DNA from: a virus
Direction: 5' to 3' (one strand)
IMG/VR virus record: IMGVR_UViG_3300047174_000059
Coordinates: 1 to 59,809 of that record
Length of the DNA stretch: 59,809 nt
Notes under the pieces: generated by a model
What the model saw: the letters and a program-made list of their open reading frames with translations, nothing else
Databases searched by the model: none
Told to the model about the DNA's origin: nothing
Position numbers and translations under genes: made by a program
Shown here: one piece after another, positions 31,633 through 40,496 of the stretch
Layout: each line of letters starts with the position of its first letter
How positions within the stretch are numbered: the stretch's first letter is position 1

Positions 31633-32760
31633 ATGGCATTGTCGCTGCAGAATTTCGCGACCATGGTCCAAAACATGGCCGCAGCGGTGCAGGGCGCGGC
31701 CTCGCAGCTCATCGACCTCACGATCGGCTCTACGCTGCGCGCGATCCTGGAAGCGACCGCTAGCGTCAGCCTGTGGTTGCAGTATCTTATCCTGATCGTG
31801 CTCCAGGGCACGCGCCTGGCGACCAGCGCGGGAACCCAAGTTGATACTTTCGGAGCAGATTTCGGCTTCACTCGGCTGCCGGCGACCTACGCGACCGGCG
31901 CCGTCACCTTTTCGCGCTTCACGGCAACCAACTCGGCACTGATTCCGATCGGCGCCCAGGTGCGGACAGCCGATGGGACGCAGACGTTCGCAGTCACGGA
32001 AGACACCACCAACTCGCTGTGGAGCGCATCACTTAACGGCTACCTGATCCCCGCCACGGTCGCGAGCGGCACGGTTCCGGTGATCGCGGTGAATGCAGGC
32101 ACGCAGGGCAACATCGTCGCTGGTGCCATCAACCTGATTGTCGGCGCGATTTCTGGCCTCGACACTGTGACCAACGCGCTGGCCTACACGAATGGCGCCA
32201 ACGCCGAGTCCGACGCCGCTTTCAGGTCGCGGTTCGTGAACTTCATCAACAGCCGCGCGCGTGCCACGTTGGCGGCCGTCACAAACGCGGTTCTCTCGGT
32301 CCAGCAGGGTTTGACGTGCCAGATCGTCTCGAACGTCGACACGGCAGGTAATTTCCTCGCCGGCAATTTCGTGGCCTACGTCGATGACGGCACGGGCTAT
32401 CCCTCGTCGCCGCTCCTTGCTGAGGTTTCGGCCGCAGTTGATGCGGTTCGCGGCCTGACGATCAGCTACAACATCCAGCCGCCTACCGTCATATCGGCAG
32501 CCGTCGTGATGACGATCGTGGCCGCACCAGGCTACACCTCGTCCAATCTCACGGGGCCAGTGGCGACTGCGCTCACGGCCTTCATCAATGGCCTTGGGAT
32601 GGGCGTGGCGCTTCCCTATTCGCGCCTCGCCCAGGTGGCCTATGGCGTGACTGGGGTGGCCAATGTCACGGGCGTGACCCTGAACTCTGGAACCGCCGAC
32701 ATCGGCGGCGCTCAGGGCGATTCGGTCCACGTCGGCTCGCTGACGATCAATCCGGGCTGA
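31633..32760 (+). CDS. Baseplate protein J
   Basis: A 375-residue J-like wedge protein; LSLQNFATMVQNMAAAVQGA, LIDLTIGSTLRAILEATASV and NGANAESDAAFRSRFVNFIN are typical. It forms the periphery of the baseplate. Confidence 0.88.
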   Translation: MALSLQNFATMVQNMAAAVQGAASQLIDLTIGSTLRAILEATASVSLWLQYLILIVLQGTRLATSAGTQVDTFGADFGFTRLPATYATGAVTFSRFTATNSALIPIGAQVRTADGTQTFAVTEDTTNSLWSASLNGYLIPATVASGTVPVIAVNAGTQGNIVAGAINLIVGAISGLDTVTNALAYTNGANAESDAAFRSRFVNFINSRARATLAAVTNAVLSVQQGLTCQIVSNVDTAGNFLAGNFVAYVDDGTGYPSSPLLAEVSAAVDAVRGLTISYNIQPPTVISAAVVMTIVAAPGYTSSNLTGPVATALTAFINGLGMGVALPYSRLAQVAYGVTGVANVTGVTLNSGTADIGGAQGDSVHVGSLTINPG

Positions 32761-32764
32761 CGGC

Positions 32765-33469
32765 ATGGCGACGGGCGATCAAACCGACATGCTGGCCCGC
32801 ATCAAGGCGGTGTTGCCAGCGGATTGGTTTCCACTCACTGCGGCCGGTCAGGCAAGCGCCACGCCGATCCTGGATGGCGTCCTGTCCGGGGTCGCGTGGT
32901 CGCTGGCCTTTGCCTATTCGCTCTTGCAGTATGCCCAGGCGCAGACCCGCATCCTTACCTCAACGGATGTCTTCCTCGACCTCATCTCCCTCGACTATTT
33001 CGGCACATCGCTCCCCCGCAAAGCCTCCGAGGGCGATGCCGCGTTCCAAGCCCGCATCCTCGCCGCCCTTCTGCCTGACGGCGCCACGCGCGCGGCGCTG
33101 ATCGCCAAGCTGACGGCCCTGACGGGTCACGCGCCCAAGGTCTTCGAGCCGCGGCGGCCGGCGGATACCGGAGGCTACAACACCGGCTATCTCGGCTGGG
33201 GCGTGGCGGGTGGCTGGGGCGACATGAACCTGCCCTACCAGTGCTTCGTGACGGCCTATCGCCCTTCAGGCGGCGGCATTGCGCTGATGCAGGGCTGGGG
33301 CACATCGGGCGGGACATACGCTGCCGGCGGCTGGGGCACAGGCCTCATCGAATATGCCGACCGATCCATGATCCAAGGCCAGATCACTGACGCGGACATT
33401 GAGCAGGCGGTTGCGGCGGTCATACCGGAAGGCACCATCGCCTGGATGAACATCACGAACGCTCCTTAG
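32765..33469 (+). CDS. Baseplate protein I (YmfQ/gpI-like)
   Basis: A 234-residue protein with MLARIKAVLPADWFPLTAAG, the DVFLDLISLDYFG stretch and FQARILAALLPDGATRAALI, found in the tail protein I/YmfQ group that joins J to the fibres. It is followed by a terminator. Confidence 0.78.
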   Translation: MATGDQTDMLARIKAVLPADWFPLTAAGQASATPILDGVLSGVAWSLAFAYSLLQYAQAQTRILTSTDVFLDLISLDYFGTSLPRKASEGDAAFQARILAALLPDGATRAALIAKLTALTGHAPKVFEPRRPADTGGYNTGYLGWGVAGGWGDMNLPYQCFVTAYRPSGGGIALMQGWGTSGGTYAAGGWGTGLIEYADRSMIQGQITDADIEQAVAAVIPEGTIAWMNITNAP

Positions 33470-33495
33470 AATTCGACTTAGTAATCAAGAAATCC

Positions 33496-33518
33496 AGGCA
33501 CCTCCGGGTGCCTTTTTA
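33496..33518 (+). terminator. Rho-independent terminator after the baseplate genes
   Basis: AGGCACC/GGTGCCT stem with loop TCCG, then TTTTT. It separates the baseplate module from the fibre genes. Confidence 0.85.
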
Positions 33519-33531
33519 TTGGAGTCCGTCT

Positions 33532-34818
33532 TTGGACCGCAGAATCGTCTATCCAGCATCAATCCCGCTCGACACTGACTTCCTCTTTATGGAACAGCGC
33601 GCGATGGTCGCGCTTGGCTATATCGCGGAGATGTTGGGCGGAACGTCGGGCATCGTGTTTGATCTCGCATGCACGCCGACATCTCCGGCCTCAATGGTCG
33701 TCAACATCGGCCGGGGCGCCATCACCGCGCTCGCTGAGGTCGATGCCACGGCATTCGGCTCGCTTGGCACTGACACTGCAGCCCTGGTCAAGATGGGCAT
33801 CAACGAGGCCGCCACGCCCTTCACGCTGACGGCGCCCGGCACATCGGGTCAGTCCATCAATTATCTGATCGAAGCGCAGATGCTGGAACAGGACGGCACG
33901 CCGATCGTTCTGCCCTACGTCAACGCGGCCAATCCCTCGATGCCCTACGCCGGCCCCGGCAACAGCGGCACGGCTCAGAACACGGTGCGCGCACAGTCGG
34001 TCGGACTCCAGCTCAAGGCCGGCGCTGCCGCCACGACAGGCACGCAGACCACGCCATTGGTTGATGGCGGCTGGGTCGGGCTCTACATCATCACCGTCAA
34101 CTACGGCCAAACGACCGTTACGTCGTCTTCGATTTCGGTTTATCCGGGGGCGCCGTTCATCGGTGGGGGCGCTGTCACCCTGGGCCGTCTCATCAACGTC
34201 CAGAAGTTTTCTGGATCTGGCACCTACACCCCAACACCAGGGACAACCGAATGCATCGCCGAAGTCGTCGGCGGTGGCGGCTCTGGCGGCGGAGCGCAAG
34301 CCACTTCGGCTGGCCAGACTTCCTATGGAGGCGGCGGCGGTGGTGGCGGCTATGCAAAGGGCCGCTACCCTGTCGCAACCCTGACTGGCCTTGCTGTGAC
34401 CGTTGGCGCTGGCGGCTTCATAAGCTCGGGGAACGGCAACCCCGGCAACTCCTCTTCCATCGGAAGCGTCATCAGCGCCACGGGCGGCGGCGGTGGATCG
34501 GTGGCTTTGGCCAACACGCCGCCCGCCATGGCCGCCGGCGGTGCCAGTGGCATCGGTAGCGGGGGCAACATCCTGAACTCAGGCGGCGGCCCTGGCGGCG
34601 CGGGGATCGCGCTCTCCGTGGGAAACGGCCAAGCCGGCTTTGGTGGCGGCTCCGCGCTGACTGGTGGTGTTGTGGGTCCGTATTCGAACACAGCGGGCGG
34701 CAACGCTGGCTTCGGCCCCGGCTGCGGCTCTTCCGGCGCGTCCAGTCAGAACGGCGGCGGCACCGAATCATCCGCAAGCGCGGCGGCGGGAATCGTCATC
34801 ATCTACGAGTATAGCTAA
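33532..34818 (+). CDS. Tail fibre with a glycine-rich domain
   Basis: A 428-residue protein. The N-terminal part (LDRRIVYPASIPLDTDFLFM) is probably the attachment domain. From about residue 235 a glycine-rich domain begins (ECIAEVVGGGGSGGGAQATS), of the type forming polyglycine-II helices at fibre tips. The TTG start at 33532 is chosen because GGAG lies eight bases before it; the more upstream start would fall inside the terminator. Confidence 0.75.
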   Translation: MDRRIVYPASIPLDTDFLFMEQRAMVALGYIAEMLGGTSGIVFDLACTPTSPASMVVNIGRGAITALAEVDATAFGSLGTDTAALVKMGINEAATPFTLTAPGTSGQSINYLIEAQMLEQDGTPIVLPYVNAANPSMPYAGPGNSGTAQNTVRAQSVGLQLKAGAAATTGTQTTPLVDGGWVGLYIITVNYGQTTVTSSSISVYPGAPFIGGGAVTLGRLINVQKFSGSGTYTPTPGTTECIAEVVGGGGSGGGAQATSAGQTSYGGGGGGGGYAKGRYPVATLTGLAVTVGAGGFISSGNGNPGNSSSIGSVISATGGGGGSVALANTPPAMAAGGASGIGSGGNILNSGGGPGGAGIALSVGNGQAGFGGGSALTGGVVGPYSNTAGGNAGFGPGCGSSGASSQNGGGTESSASAAAGIVIIYEYS

Positions 34819-35006
34819 TGGCCCAGCAACCTTACGCGGTGATCGCGACATCCGCCGGCACCGTGAGCGATCAGACAGTCGTCGTGCGCCAAGTCGTCAA
34901 TGTCGTCCTCTGGGATGGCGTGACACCATGGTCACCACCCGCCGGCACCGAGACGCGCGCCGATCCCACGGGCTCGCTGCAGATCGGTCAAACGACGACC
35001 ATCTGA
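34818..35006 (+). CDS. Small fibre-associated protein, 62 aa
   Basis: MAQQPYAVIATSAGTVSDQT and a tail VVLWDGVTPWSPPAGTETRA resemble small proteins between fibre genes in other phages, perhaps chaperones or adaptors. TAATG coupling with the fibre gene. Confidence 0.55.
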   Translation: MAQQPYAVIATSAGTVSDQTVVVRQVVNVVLWDGVTPWSPPAGTETRADPTGSLQIGQTTTI

Positions 35007-35030
35007 TTCCAGCACCACGGAGAAGATTGA

Positions 35031-35345
35031 ATGACCACTCCCGCGTGGACGGTGAATCTCGGCCTGGGCACGGCCAGCGGCACAGCGCTCGTCGAGCCTA
35101 CGGCGGCTGAATACGCACGCCAGCCGGTGACGTTCACCGCGTTCCCGAGTTTCACAAGCCCCATGGACCAAGCTGCCAACTTTGGCGCGACAGTTACTTC
35201 GTGGGGGACACTGACATCCTGGGCGATTTTTGACGCAGCTGGCAATCAGATGTGCCCGGTCAAGCCGCTGTCCGCGTCTATCAATGGCGCCCCTGGGCAG
35301 ACCGTCAGCGTCATGGCGGGCGGGATCGTGGTGACCCTCGCGTGA
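35031..35345 (+). CDS. Small beta-rich adsorption-region protein, 104 aa
   Basis: MTTPAWTVNLGLGTASGTAL begins a beta-rich protein with VTFTAFPSFTSPMDQAANFG. It overlaps the GTG of the giant fibre gene, so the two are probably made together. No family recognised. Confidence 0.5.
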   Translation: MTTPAWTVNLGLGTASGTALVEPTAAEYARQPVTFTAFPSFTSPMDQAANFGATVTSWGTLTSWAIFDAAGNQMCPVKPLSASINGAPGQTVSVMAGGIVVTLA

Positions 35346-38300
35346 CCACTGGTGCAAACACGATCACGGTCAGCGCTGCCGCTACGGCGGTTGCCTGGGT
35401 GCCGTCGCAGGACCGCACCATCATCGTGCCGGCGATGTCGAGCGCAAACGTCCGGGGCATTGCCGCGTCTACGGCGTCGACTTTCACTATGGCGCCCGTT
35501 CAGGCCGGGTCTGATCTCGATTTCAGCTTCGACGTATCGGCGAACATTGCCTTTGGCGATACCATTGAAACCGTCGTCGCCAGTGTGGCGCCCACAACGC
35601 TGACGATCGTATTCGCTGGCGGCACCGGGAGTTTGGCCACGATCTGGGTCAAAGGTCTGGTGGCTGGGCAGGCTTACCTGTTCAGCGTCACCATCGTGAC
35701 GCGTCAGGGGCGCACGATCCATCTTTCTGCAACGCTCACGGTGCCAGGCTTTCCATCGGTTCCTGGCACGGTGACCGTTGTCACGGTCCCGCAGAGTTAC
35801 GTGGACAATGCAGTAGGCACCGAGGCCGCGATCCGCGCGGCCTCAATGTCGGGTTTGCAAAGCGGCCTCGCCTCGGAAGCAACGACGCGAGCCGCGGCGG
35901 ACACGGCGATCAGCGCCGCGGCCGCGCAGCGCGCGAACAATCTGTCCGATCTGGCGTCAACGAATTCCGCGCGCGAAAACCTAGGCCTCGGCGACGCCGC
36001 CGTCCTCAACGTCGGCACGATCGCCGGGACGGTGGCGGACGGTGGAGCGCTTGCGGCCACTGCAGAGCTTGCCTCCGCCGCTCTCCCCGCCGCTTCTCTC
36101 CCCGCCGCCTTGGCACCCTATGCGCCCCTTGTGGCCGCCCCACTCGTCAATCCCACCACGACCACGCCGCCGCAGTCCGACTCCTCTGCTTTGGTCCCAA
36201 ACACCTCATGGGTCCAATCCGCAATCTCCGCCGTTTCTGGAGGCTATGCCCAGCATGCGAGCGTCAGCGCGGTAGCGACGGGCAACGTCAGTCTCGCCGC
36301 GCCAGGCGCCACGATTGATGGCGTGACGCTCGTCACGGGCAATCGCATCCTGCTGACGGGGCAGACAACGGCCTCGCAGAACGGCTACTGGGTGTGGACC
36401 GGAAGCGCCGCGGCCCTCACGCGCCCCGCCGACTGGGCGAGTGGCAGCACGCAGGGCGGCGGCAAGCAGGCGGTGGCTCTGACCCTCGGTGGCACCGTCA
36501 ACGCCGGCATCTCCTGGGCCTGCACGACTACAGGCGCCATCGTTGTGGACACCACGGCGACCGCGTGGACGCAATCATCGTTTCAGAGCCCCATCATCGC
36601 CGGACAGGGGCTGCAGCTCACGGGCGGTGTGCTGGCACTGGCAAACGCCTACACGGTGCCGGGCGCGGTCATCCCAGGCACAACTATCGCGCCCCTGGAC
36701 CTGCTTCTTGATGGCCACAACCGCGTCATCCAAGCATCAGACACCGGAACCCTGTATCAGGCCGCCAGCACGGGGCTTGTGGCGGCGCCGAACGCCGCTG
36801 CTCTTGCGGCGACCAACGCCACAATCTCCACCGAGACGGCTGCCCGCGCTGCGCTGATCGAAACGGCAACCACCGTTATTCCCAATCCGCCAGAGACCCT
36901 GGCCGAGATCGTGCTCGACGAACAAAATCGCGTTGTGCAGGCGCGAGGCGACAGCGGCGCCGTCTATCTGCCTGTCGCGTCTGGGCTGGATGCGGTCGTC
37001 ACCAAGACCGAGCTGACCGAGACTTATCAAGGCCGCGTCTTTGTGCCCGGCTTTAGCTCGCCCGTCAGCGTGACGCTTGATTCGGAATACCGCGTCACTG
37101 AGATGCTTCTGGAGAGCGGGACCAGCTACACTCAAATCGCGACCGGACTTGATAGAGTCGTTACCGCATCACAAGTGCCGGATAGCTACACATCCGCTGC
37201 GGTCGTCGTCCCAGGGTTCGGGCCAGCGGCTGATGTGACGATAGATCCATCAAACCGAGTCACCAATCTCGTCACGTCTTCGGGCTCCAGCTATGGCGCG
37301 ACTGCAGCCGGCCTAGTGGCGCCTTCTGCATCCGCGCAGAACCCCCTGCACTTCGACGTGGTTGTCTATGGGGGCACAATCGGCGGCATCATGGCGGCTT
37401 ACCGGGCGTCCGTACAATACGGGCTGCGCGTCTGCATCATTGAGGCCACGCACTGGCTCGGCGGTGCGAGCGCTGCGGTTGGCTTGTCATTTGTCGATCA
37501 ACCTGCCACGCCAGGTCAGATCGGGGGGGATACCTACAACACTTGGTTCGGCACAATCGTATCAATCGATGGATCGTCTGCTCATCGCTACCAGTATGAG
37601 CCTAAGACCGGCCAGCAGACCGCGAACCAGCTGGCGGCGAAAGCGGCCGTCCTGTCCATCACCGACAGCCCAATCTACGGGCCGAGCGATCTGCTGATAA
37701 GCACGGGCCTCCTCGGCGTCACCATTCTCGGGATCATGACCCGCGTGGGTTTGGTGACCGGAACGCAATTCATTGACGCATCCTACGAAGCGGACTTGGG
37801 GATTGCGGCTCTTGGCATGTCCTACTTCACGATCGGCCGCGAATCGACTGCAACCTATGGGGAAAGCGCCGCGGGATTCCAGCCGGGAAGCGCCGCTACC
37901 TACGCAGTCTCAGACAACCAATACTACCCCGTCATTCCGACCATAACCGGAACGACTGGACAGGCCGACAACATGGTTCAGTCCTGGGGGTTTCGCGGGG
38001 CTCTTACACGAACCGCTGGCAACGTCATCCCGTTCTTCGAGCCGCCCGGCTACAATAACCAAAACTATATAGCCCAACTTGGAATCTATGCGGACCAGGG
38101 TATTACGGCGTTCGCTAGGCCAGTTTCGAACCAAGTATTCTACCAAGGGGGTCTTCCCAATGGGAAGATTGCCGTCAACGGAGGTGACCTTCCCAACTAC
38201 GCCAGCGCGTATTGCTCGGCAAACTGGAACACGCGCAAAGGCCTCATGCAGCAGCTGGGCTATTATTACATGGGCCTCCTGTACTGCATTCAGAGCGATC

Positions 38301-38866
38301 CTCTTACGGCGACTCTTGGTCTTTCGGCCCTTCAAGCCGACAGCCAAGGATGCGGATACTGCGCCGATGAATTCGTTGGCTCTCCTTTCGGAAACGGCGT
38401 CCCAATGTGGGGTTATCTCCGCGAAGGTCCGCGGTTCACGGGTGCCGCCTTGGTAATAACGCAAGCATACACAACCGGCTCGGGGATTGCCGTAAGCGAT
38501 CCCGTTTGCACCTATAATTATGCGCAAGATTTCCACAACGGCCACCTCTATGCCGTCAACGCTTCGTCCAATAGTGGCGTGGTCTCGGAAGGCTTCCCCC
38601 CTCTCTCCGGCGCGGCTCCGGTGGTCGGAATGTCGGCGCGGACGATGCAGACGGCGGTTGGTGGATCGCCCAACCTACAAATTAGCACCGCGTTTGGCGC
38701 TTCACACATTGGATGGGGACCGCTTCGGCTTGAGCCCAACTTTGGGATGATGGGCGAAGGTGCGGGCGTGATCGCCGCTCAATCCGTCCTCTCAGGCGCG
38801 CCAGTTCAAGGCTTCAACTATTCCGCCGTAGCAGCAGCCCTTACCGCTCGCGGTTCAATTCTTTAA
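35342..38866 (+). CDS. Giant tail fibre fused to an FAD-dependent oxidoreductase
   Basis: A protein of 1,174 residues, starting at GTG 35342, which overlaps the previous stop. Residues 1-220 are beta-rich and helical fibre (NNLSDLASTNSARENLGLGD is a typical fibre segment). About 300-400 is a fibre domain (GNRILLTGQTTASQNGYWVW). About 455-660 has four repeats of roughly 45-50 residues with D-x-x-NRV or similar. From H670 on there is a full PF12831-like flavoprotein: Rossmann start DVVVYGGTIGGIMAAY (672-687), E701 in RVCIIEATHWLGG, YLREGPRFTG near 1025 and the C-terminal FAD segment AFGASHIGWGPLRLEP near 1115. All the usual landmarks of that family are present in order. A receptor-modifying enzyme at the fibre tip is my inference. 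Confidence 0.88.
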   Translation: MTTGANTITVSAAATAVAWVPSQDRTIIVPAMSSANVRGIAASTASTFTMAPVQAGSDLDFSFDVSANIAFGDTIETVVASVAPTTLTIVFAGGTGSLATIWVKGLVAGQAYLFSVTIVTRQGRTIHLSATLTVPGFPSVPGTVTVVTVPQSYVDNAVGTEAAIRAASMSGLQSGLASEATTRAAADTAISAAAAQRANNLSDLASTNSARENLGLGDAAVLNVGTIAGTVADGGALAATAELASAALPAASLPAALAPYAPLVAAPLVNPTTTTPPQSDSSALVPNTSWVQSAISAVSGGYAQHASVSAVATGNVSLAAPGATIDGVTLVTGNRILLTGQTTASQNGYWVWTGSAAALTRPADWASGSTQGGGKQAVALTLGGTVNAGISWACTTTGAIVVDTTATAWTQSSFQSPIIAGQGLQLTGGVLALANAYTVPGAVIPGTTIAPLDLLLDGHNRVIQASDTGTLYQAASTGLVAAPNAAALAATNATISTETAARAALIETATTVIPNPPETLAEIVLDEQNRVVQARGDSGAVYLPVASGLDAVVTKTELTETYQGRVFVPGFSSPVSVTLDSEYRVTEMLLESGTSYTQIATGLDRVVTASQVPDSYTSAAVVVPGFGPAADVTIDPSNRVTNLVTSSGSSYGATAAGLVAPSASAQNPLHFDVVVYGGTIGGIMAAYRASVQYGLRVCIIEATHWLGGASAAVGLSFVDQPATPGQIGGDTYNTWFGTIVSIDGSSAHRYQYEPKTGQQTANQLAAKAAVLSITDSPIYGPSDLLISTGLLGVTILGIMTRVGLVTGTQFIDASYEADLGIAALGMSYFTIGRESTATYGESAAGFQPGSAATYAVSDNQYYPVIPTITGTTGQADNMVQSWGFRGALTRTAGNVIPFFEPPGYNNQNYIAQLGIYADQGITAFARPVSNQVFYQGGLPNGKIAVNGGDLPNYASAYCSANWNTRKGLMQQLGYYYMGLLYCIQSDPLTATLGLSALQADSQGCGYCADEFVGSPFGNGVPMWGYLREGPRFTGAALVITQAYTTGSGIAVSDPVCTYNYAQDFHNGHLYAVNASSNSGVVSEGFPPLSGAAPVVGMSARTMQTAVGGSPNLQISTAFGASHIGWGPLRLEPNFGMMGEGAGVIAAQSVLSGAPVQGFNYSAVAAALTARGSIL

Positions 38867-38876
38867 GGACCCCGCA

Positions 38877-40013
38877 ATGACCGTTACCGTTCGCCAACTT
38901 TCGCAAGCGATTGCGAATGAGAACCTGCCTGTCGCGATCACGAACCCTACTGAACTCGCTATCTACAACGCGGGTCCGACTGCATGGTGGTCAAACAACC
39001 AAGCCACGATGAAGGGGGTTATCACCAGCAGCCCATTCACATGGCAGGACCGTGTAAGCCTGACTCCGCTGACGGCTGCCATCAGTGGGACGCAGCCGAT
39101 CCCAAGCACTGATTCGATCTCCGGCATCCCCTATCTTGCAATGGGTTACGGCGGGTCTCTTGCGCAGACGAATTTCACCTTGGCCCAGATACTAATACAT
39201 CTGGGTGGAACGGGATACGTCACCGGGGACACGGGCACGGACGCGAACGGAACGGTCTTCAATCTTACCGCATCTGCGGGCGCTGTCACGGGAGCCACAG
39301 TGCGGACGCTCGGGACATACTCGTCCTATCCTTCCAATCCGGTCTCTTTTGTCAGCACCTCGGGTGCTGGGACTGGATGCGCTCTTGATCTAGACTTCGA
39401 GTCCCCGAACGGCGGCGTAATCACTGCAGCCGGGTCCACTCTTCTGCCGACCTCAGGGCCGCTCTCCTTTGTTGCCGCGTTTCGTTGCCCTGTTGTAGGC
39501 GGCGTGGCCGGAGCAACCCCTGGGGGGGTGCTTCTCGGAAACGCGCTTAGCCAATCCAAATTCGCGGACGTTGCTGCAAACATTCGGCTTACCGGACTGG
39601 GGGTTGGATACGGACCAGGCGGAAACGCCGGAAAGTTGGTATTCCGCGTCAGTGGCGATGCAAGGATTTGCTTCCCGTCTGCGGCCCAGGATCTCCGTGA
39701 CGGAAACTGGCACGTTGGGATTGGTGGTATGACGCCGTCCGCCGGAGCCGCGAACCTCTGCCTCGACACGGGGCAGATCGCAACGCTGTCGATTCCGACC
39801 AACACGACCATCAATAGCACGCCAGGCGCGCAGATGATTCGTGTTGGTGATGCCGGCTTGCCTACCAGCCTCCCGGTCTTCGGGTGGTCCGGAGATATTG
39901 GCGACATGATGGTCTGGCCGATTGATCTCACGGCCTCCGCCAATACCGCAACGCGCCAGCTCGTGGGGAACTACCTCAATGCCAAATATGGCGTCAGCGG
40001 AACGTGGTCATAG
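38877..40013 (+). CDS. LamG-like adsorption protein
   Basis: A 378-residue protein. The C-terminal 210 residues have the pattern of a LamG/concanavalin fold: GPLSFVAAFRCPVVGGVAGA, DLRDGNWHVGIGG and DIGDMMVWPIDLTASANTAT with NYLNAKYGV at the end. Such domains bind sugars. It is preceded by GGACCCCGCA. It probably extends the receptor-binding set after the oxidoreductase fibre. Confidence 0.65.
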   Translation: MTVTVRQLSQAIANENLPVAITNPTELAIYNAGPTAWWSNNQATMKGVITSSPFTWQDRVSLTPLTAAISGTQPIPSTDSISGIPYLAMGYGGSLAQTNFTLAQILIHLGGTGYVTGDTGTDANGTVFNLTASAGAVTGATVRTLGTYSSYPSNPVSFVSTSGAGTGCALDLDFESPNGGVITAAGSTLLPTSGPLSFVAAFRCPVVGGVAGATPGGVLLGNALSQSKFADVAANIRLTGLGVGYGPGGNAGKLVFRVSGDARICFPSAAQDLRDGNWHVGIGGMTPSAGAANLCLDTGQIATLSIPTNTTINSTPGAQMIRVGDAGLPTSLPVFGWSGDIGDMMVWPIDLTASANTATRQLVGNYLNAKYGVSGTWS

Positions 40014-40017
40014 CCCC

Positions 40018-40494
40018 ATGCGCATCCTTCTCGTAGCCCTCTGCGCGGCGTTCGCTCTCGCGCGCCCAGCCCTCGCCCAGCAGGCGATCCAGACGCCCAA
40101 TGGGGCCGTCGTCCCGACGGTGGGGGCGTTCCCGGTCGTCAATGGCGCCCCGGTTTCGAACTCAAACCCACTGCCAACCACGCCCGCTACGGGCGCCGCA
40201 TCATCCACCCAGTCGATCACGCAGACGACCGTCGCAGTCTCCGCCAACACCGACACCGTGGTCTCGGCCGCCAGCACGACGTTGCGATCGCTCGGCATCT
40301 TTGTTCAGACATCCGGTGCGCCTTGCAACCTTGCGTTCGGAATCGCCGCAGCGTCTGGCGTCGGGCTGCTGCTCGGATCGGGCTCGACCATCGGCTATGG
40401 CTACACCTGGGGGGCAGCCGATCCGCCGCCGAACAATGCGGTGCATGCTTACTGCACGACTGCCGCCACCATCGTCGTCTGGCAAGGAAACTAA
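40018..40494 (+). CDS. Secreted adsorption-region protein, 158 aa
   Basis: Begins with an apparent Sec signal peptide MRILLVALCAAFALARPALA followed by QQ. The mature part is Ser/Thr/Ala-rich (TQSITQTTVAVSANTDTVVS). A signal peptide in the middle of the tail-fibre genes is unusual. No family recognised. Confidence 0.65.
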   Translation: MRILLVALCAAFALARPALAQQAIQTPNGAVVPTVGAFPVVNGAPVSNSNPLPTTPATGAASSTQSITQTTVAVSANTDTVVSAASTTLRSLGIFVQTSGAPCNLAFGIAAASGVGLLLGSGSTIGYGYTWGAADPPPNNAVHAYCTTAATIVVWQGN

Positions 40495-40496
40495 CC

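Noticed and set aside
33508-33531. Upstream start of the glycine-rich fibre gene
   Set aside because: Lies within the terminator stem and T run; TTG 33532 has a proper GGAG.
35252-35341. 30-residue N-terminal extension of the giant fibre
   Set aside because: It overlaps the end of the preceding gene in another frame; GTG 35342 overlaps its stop in the style of this genome.
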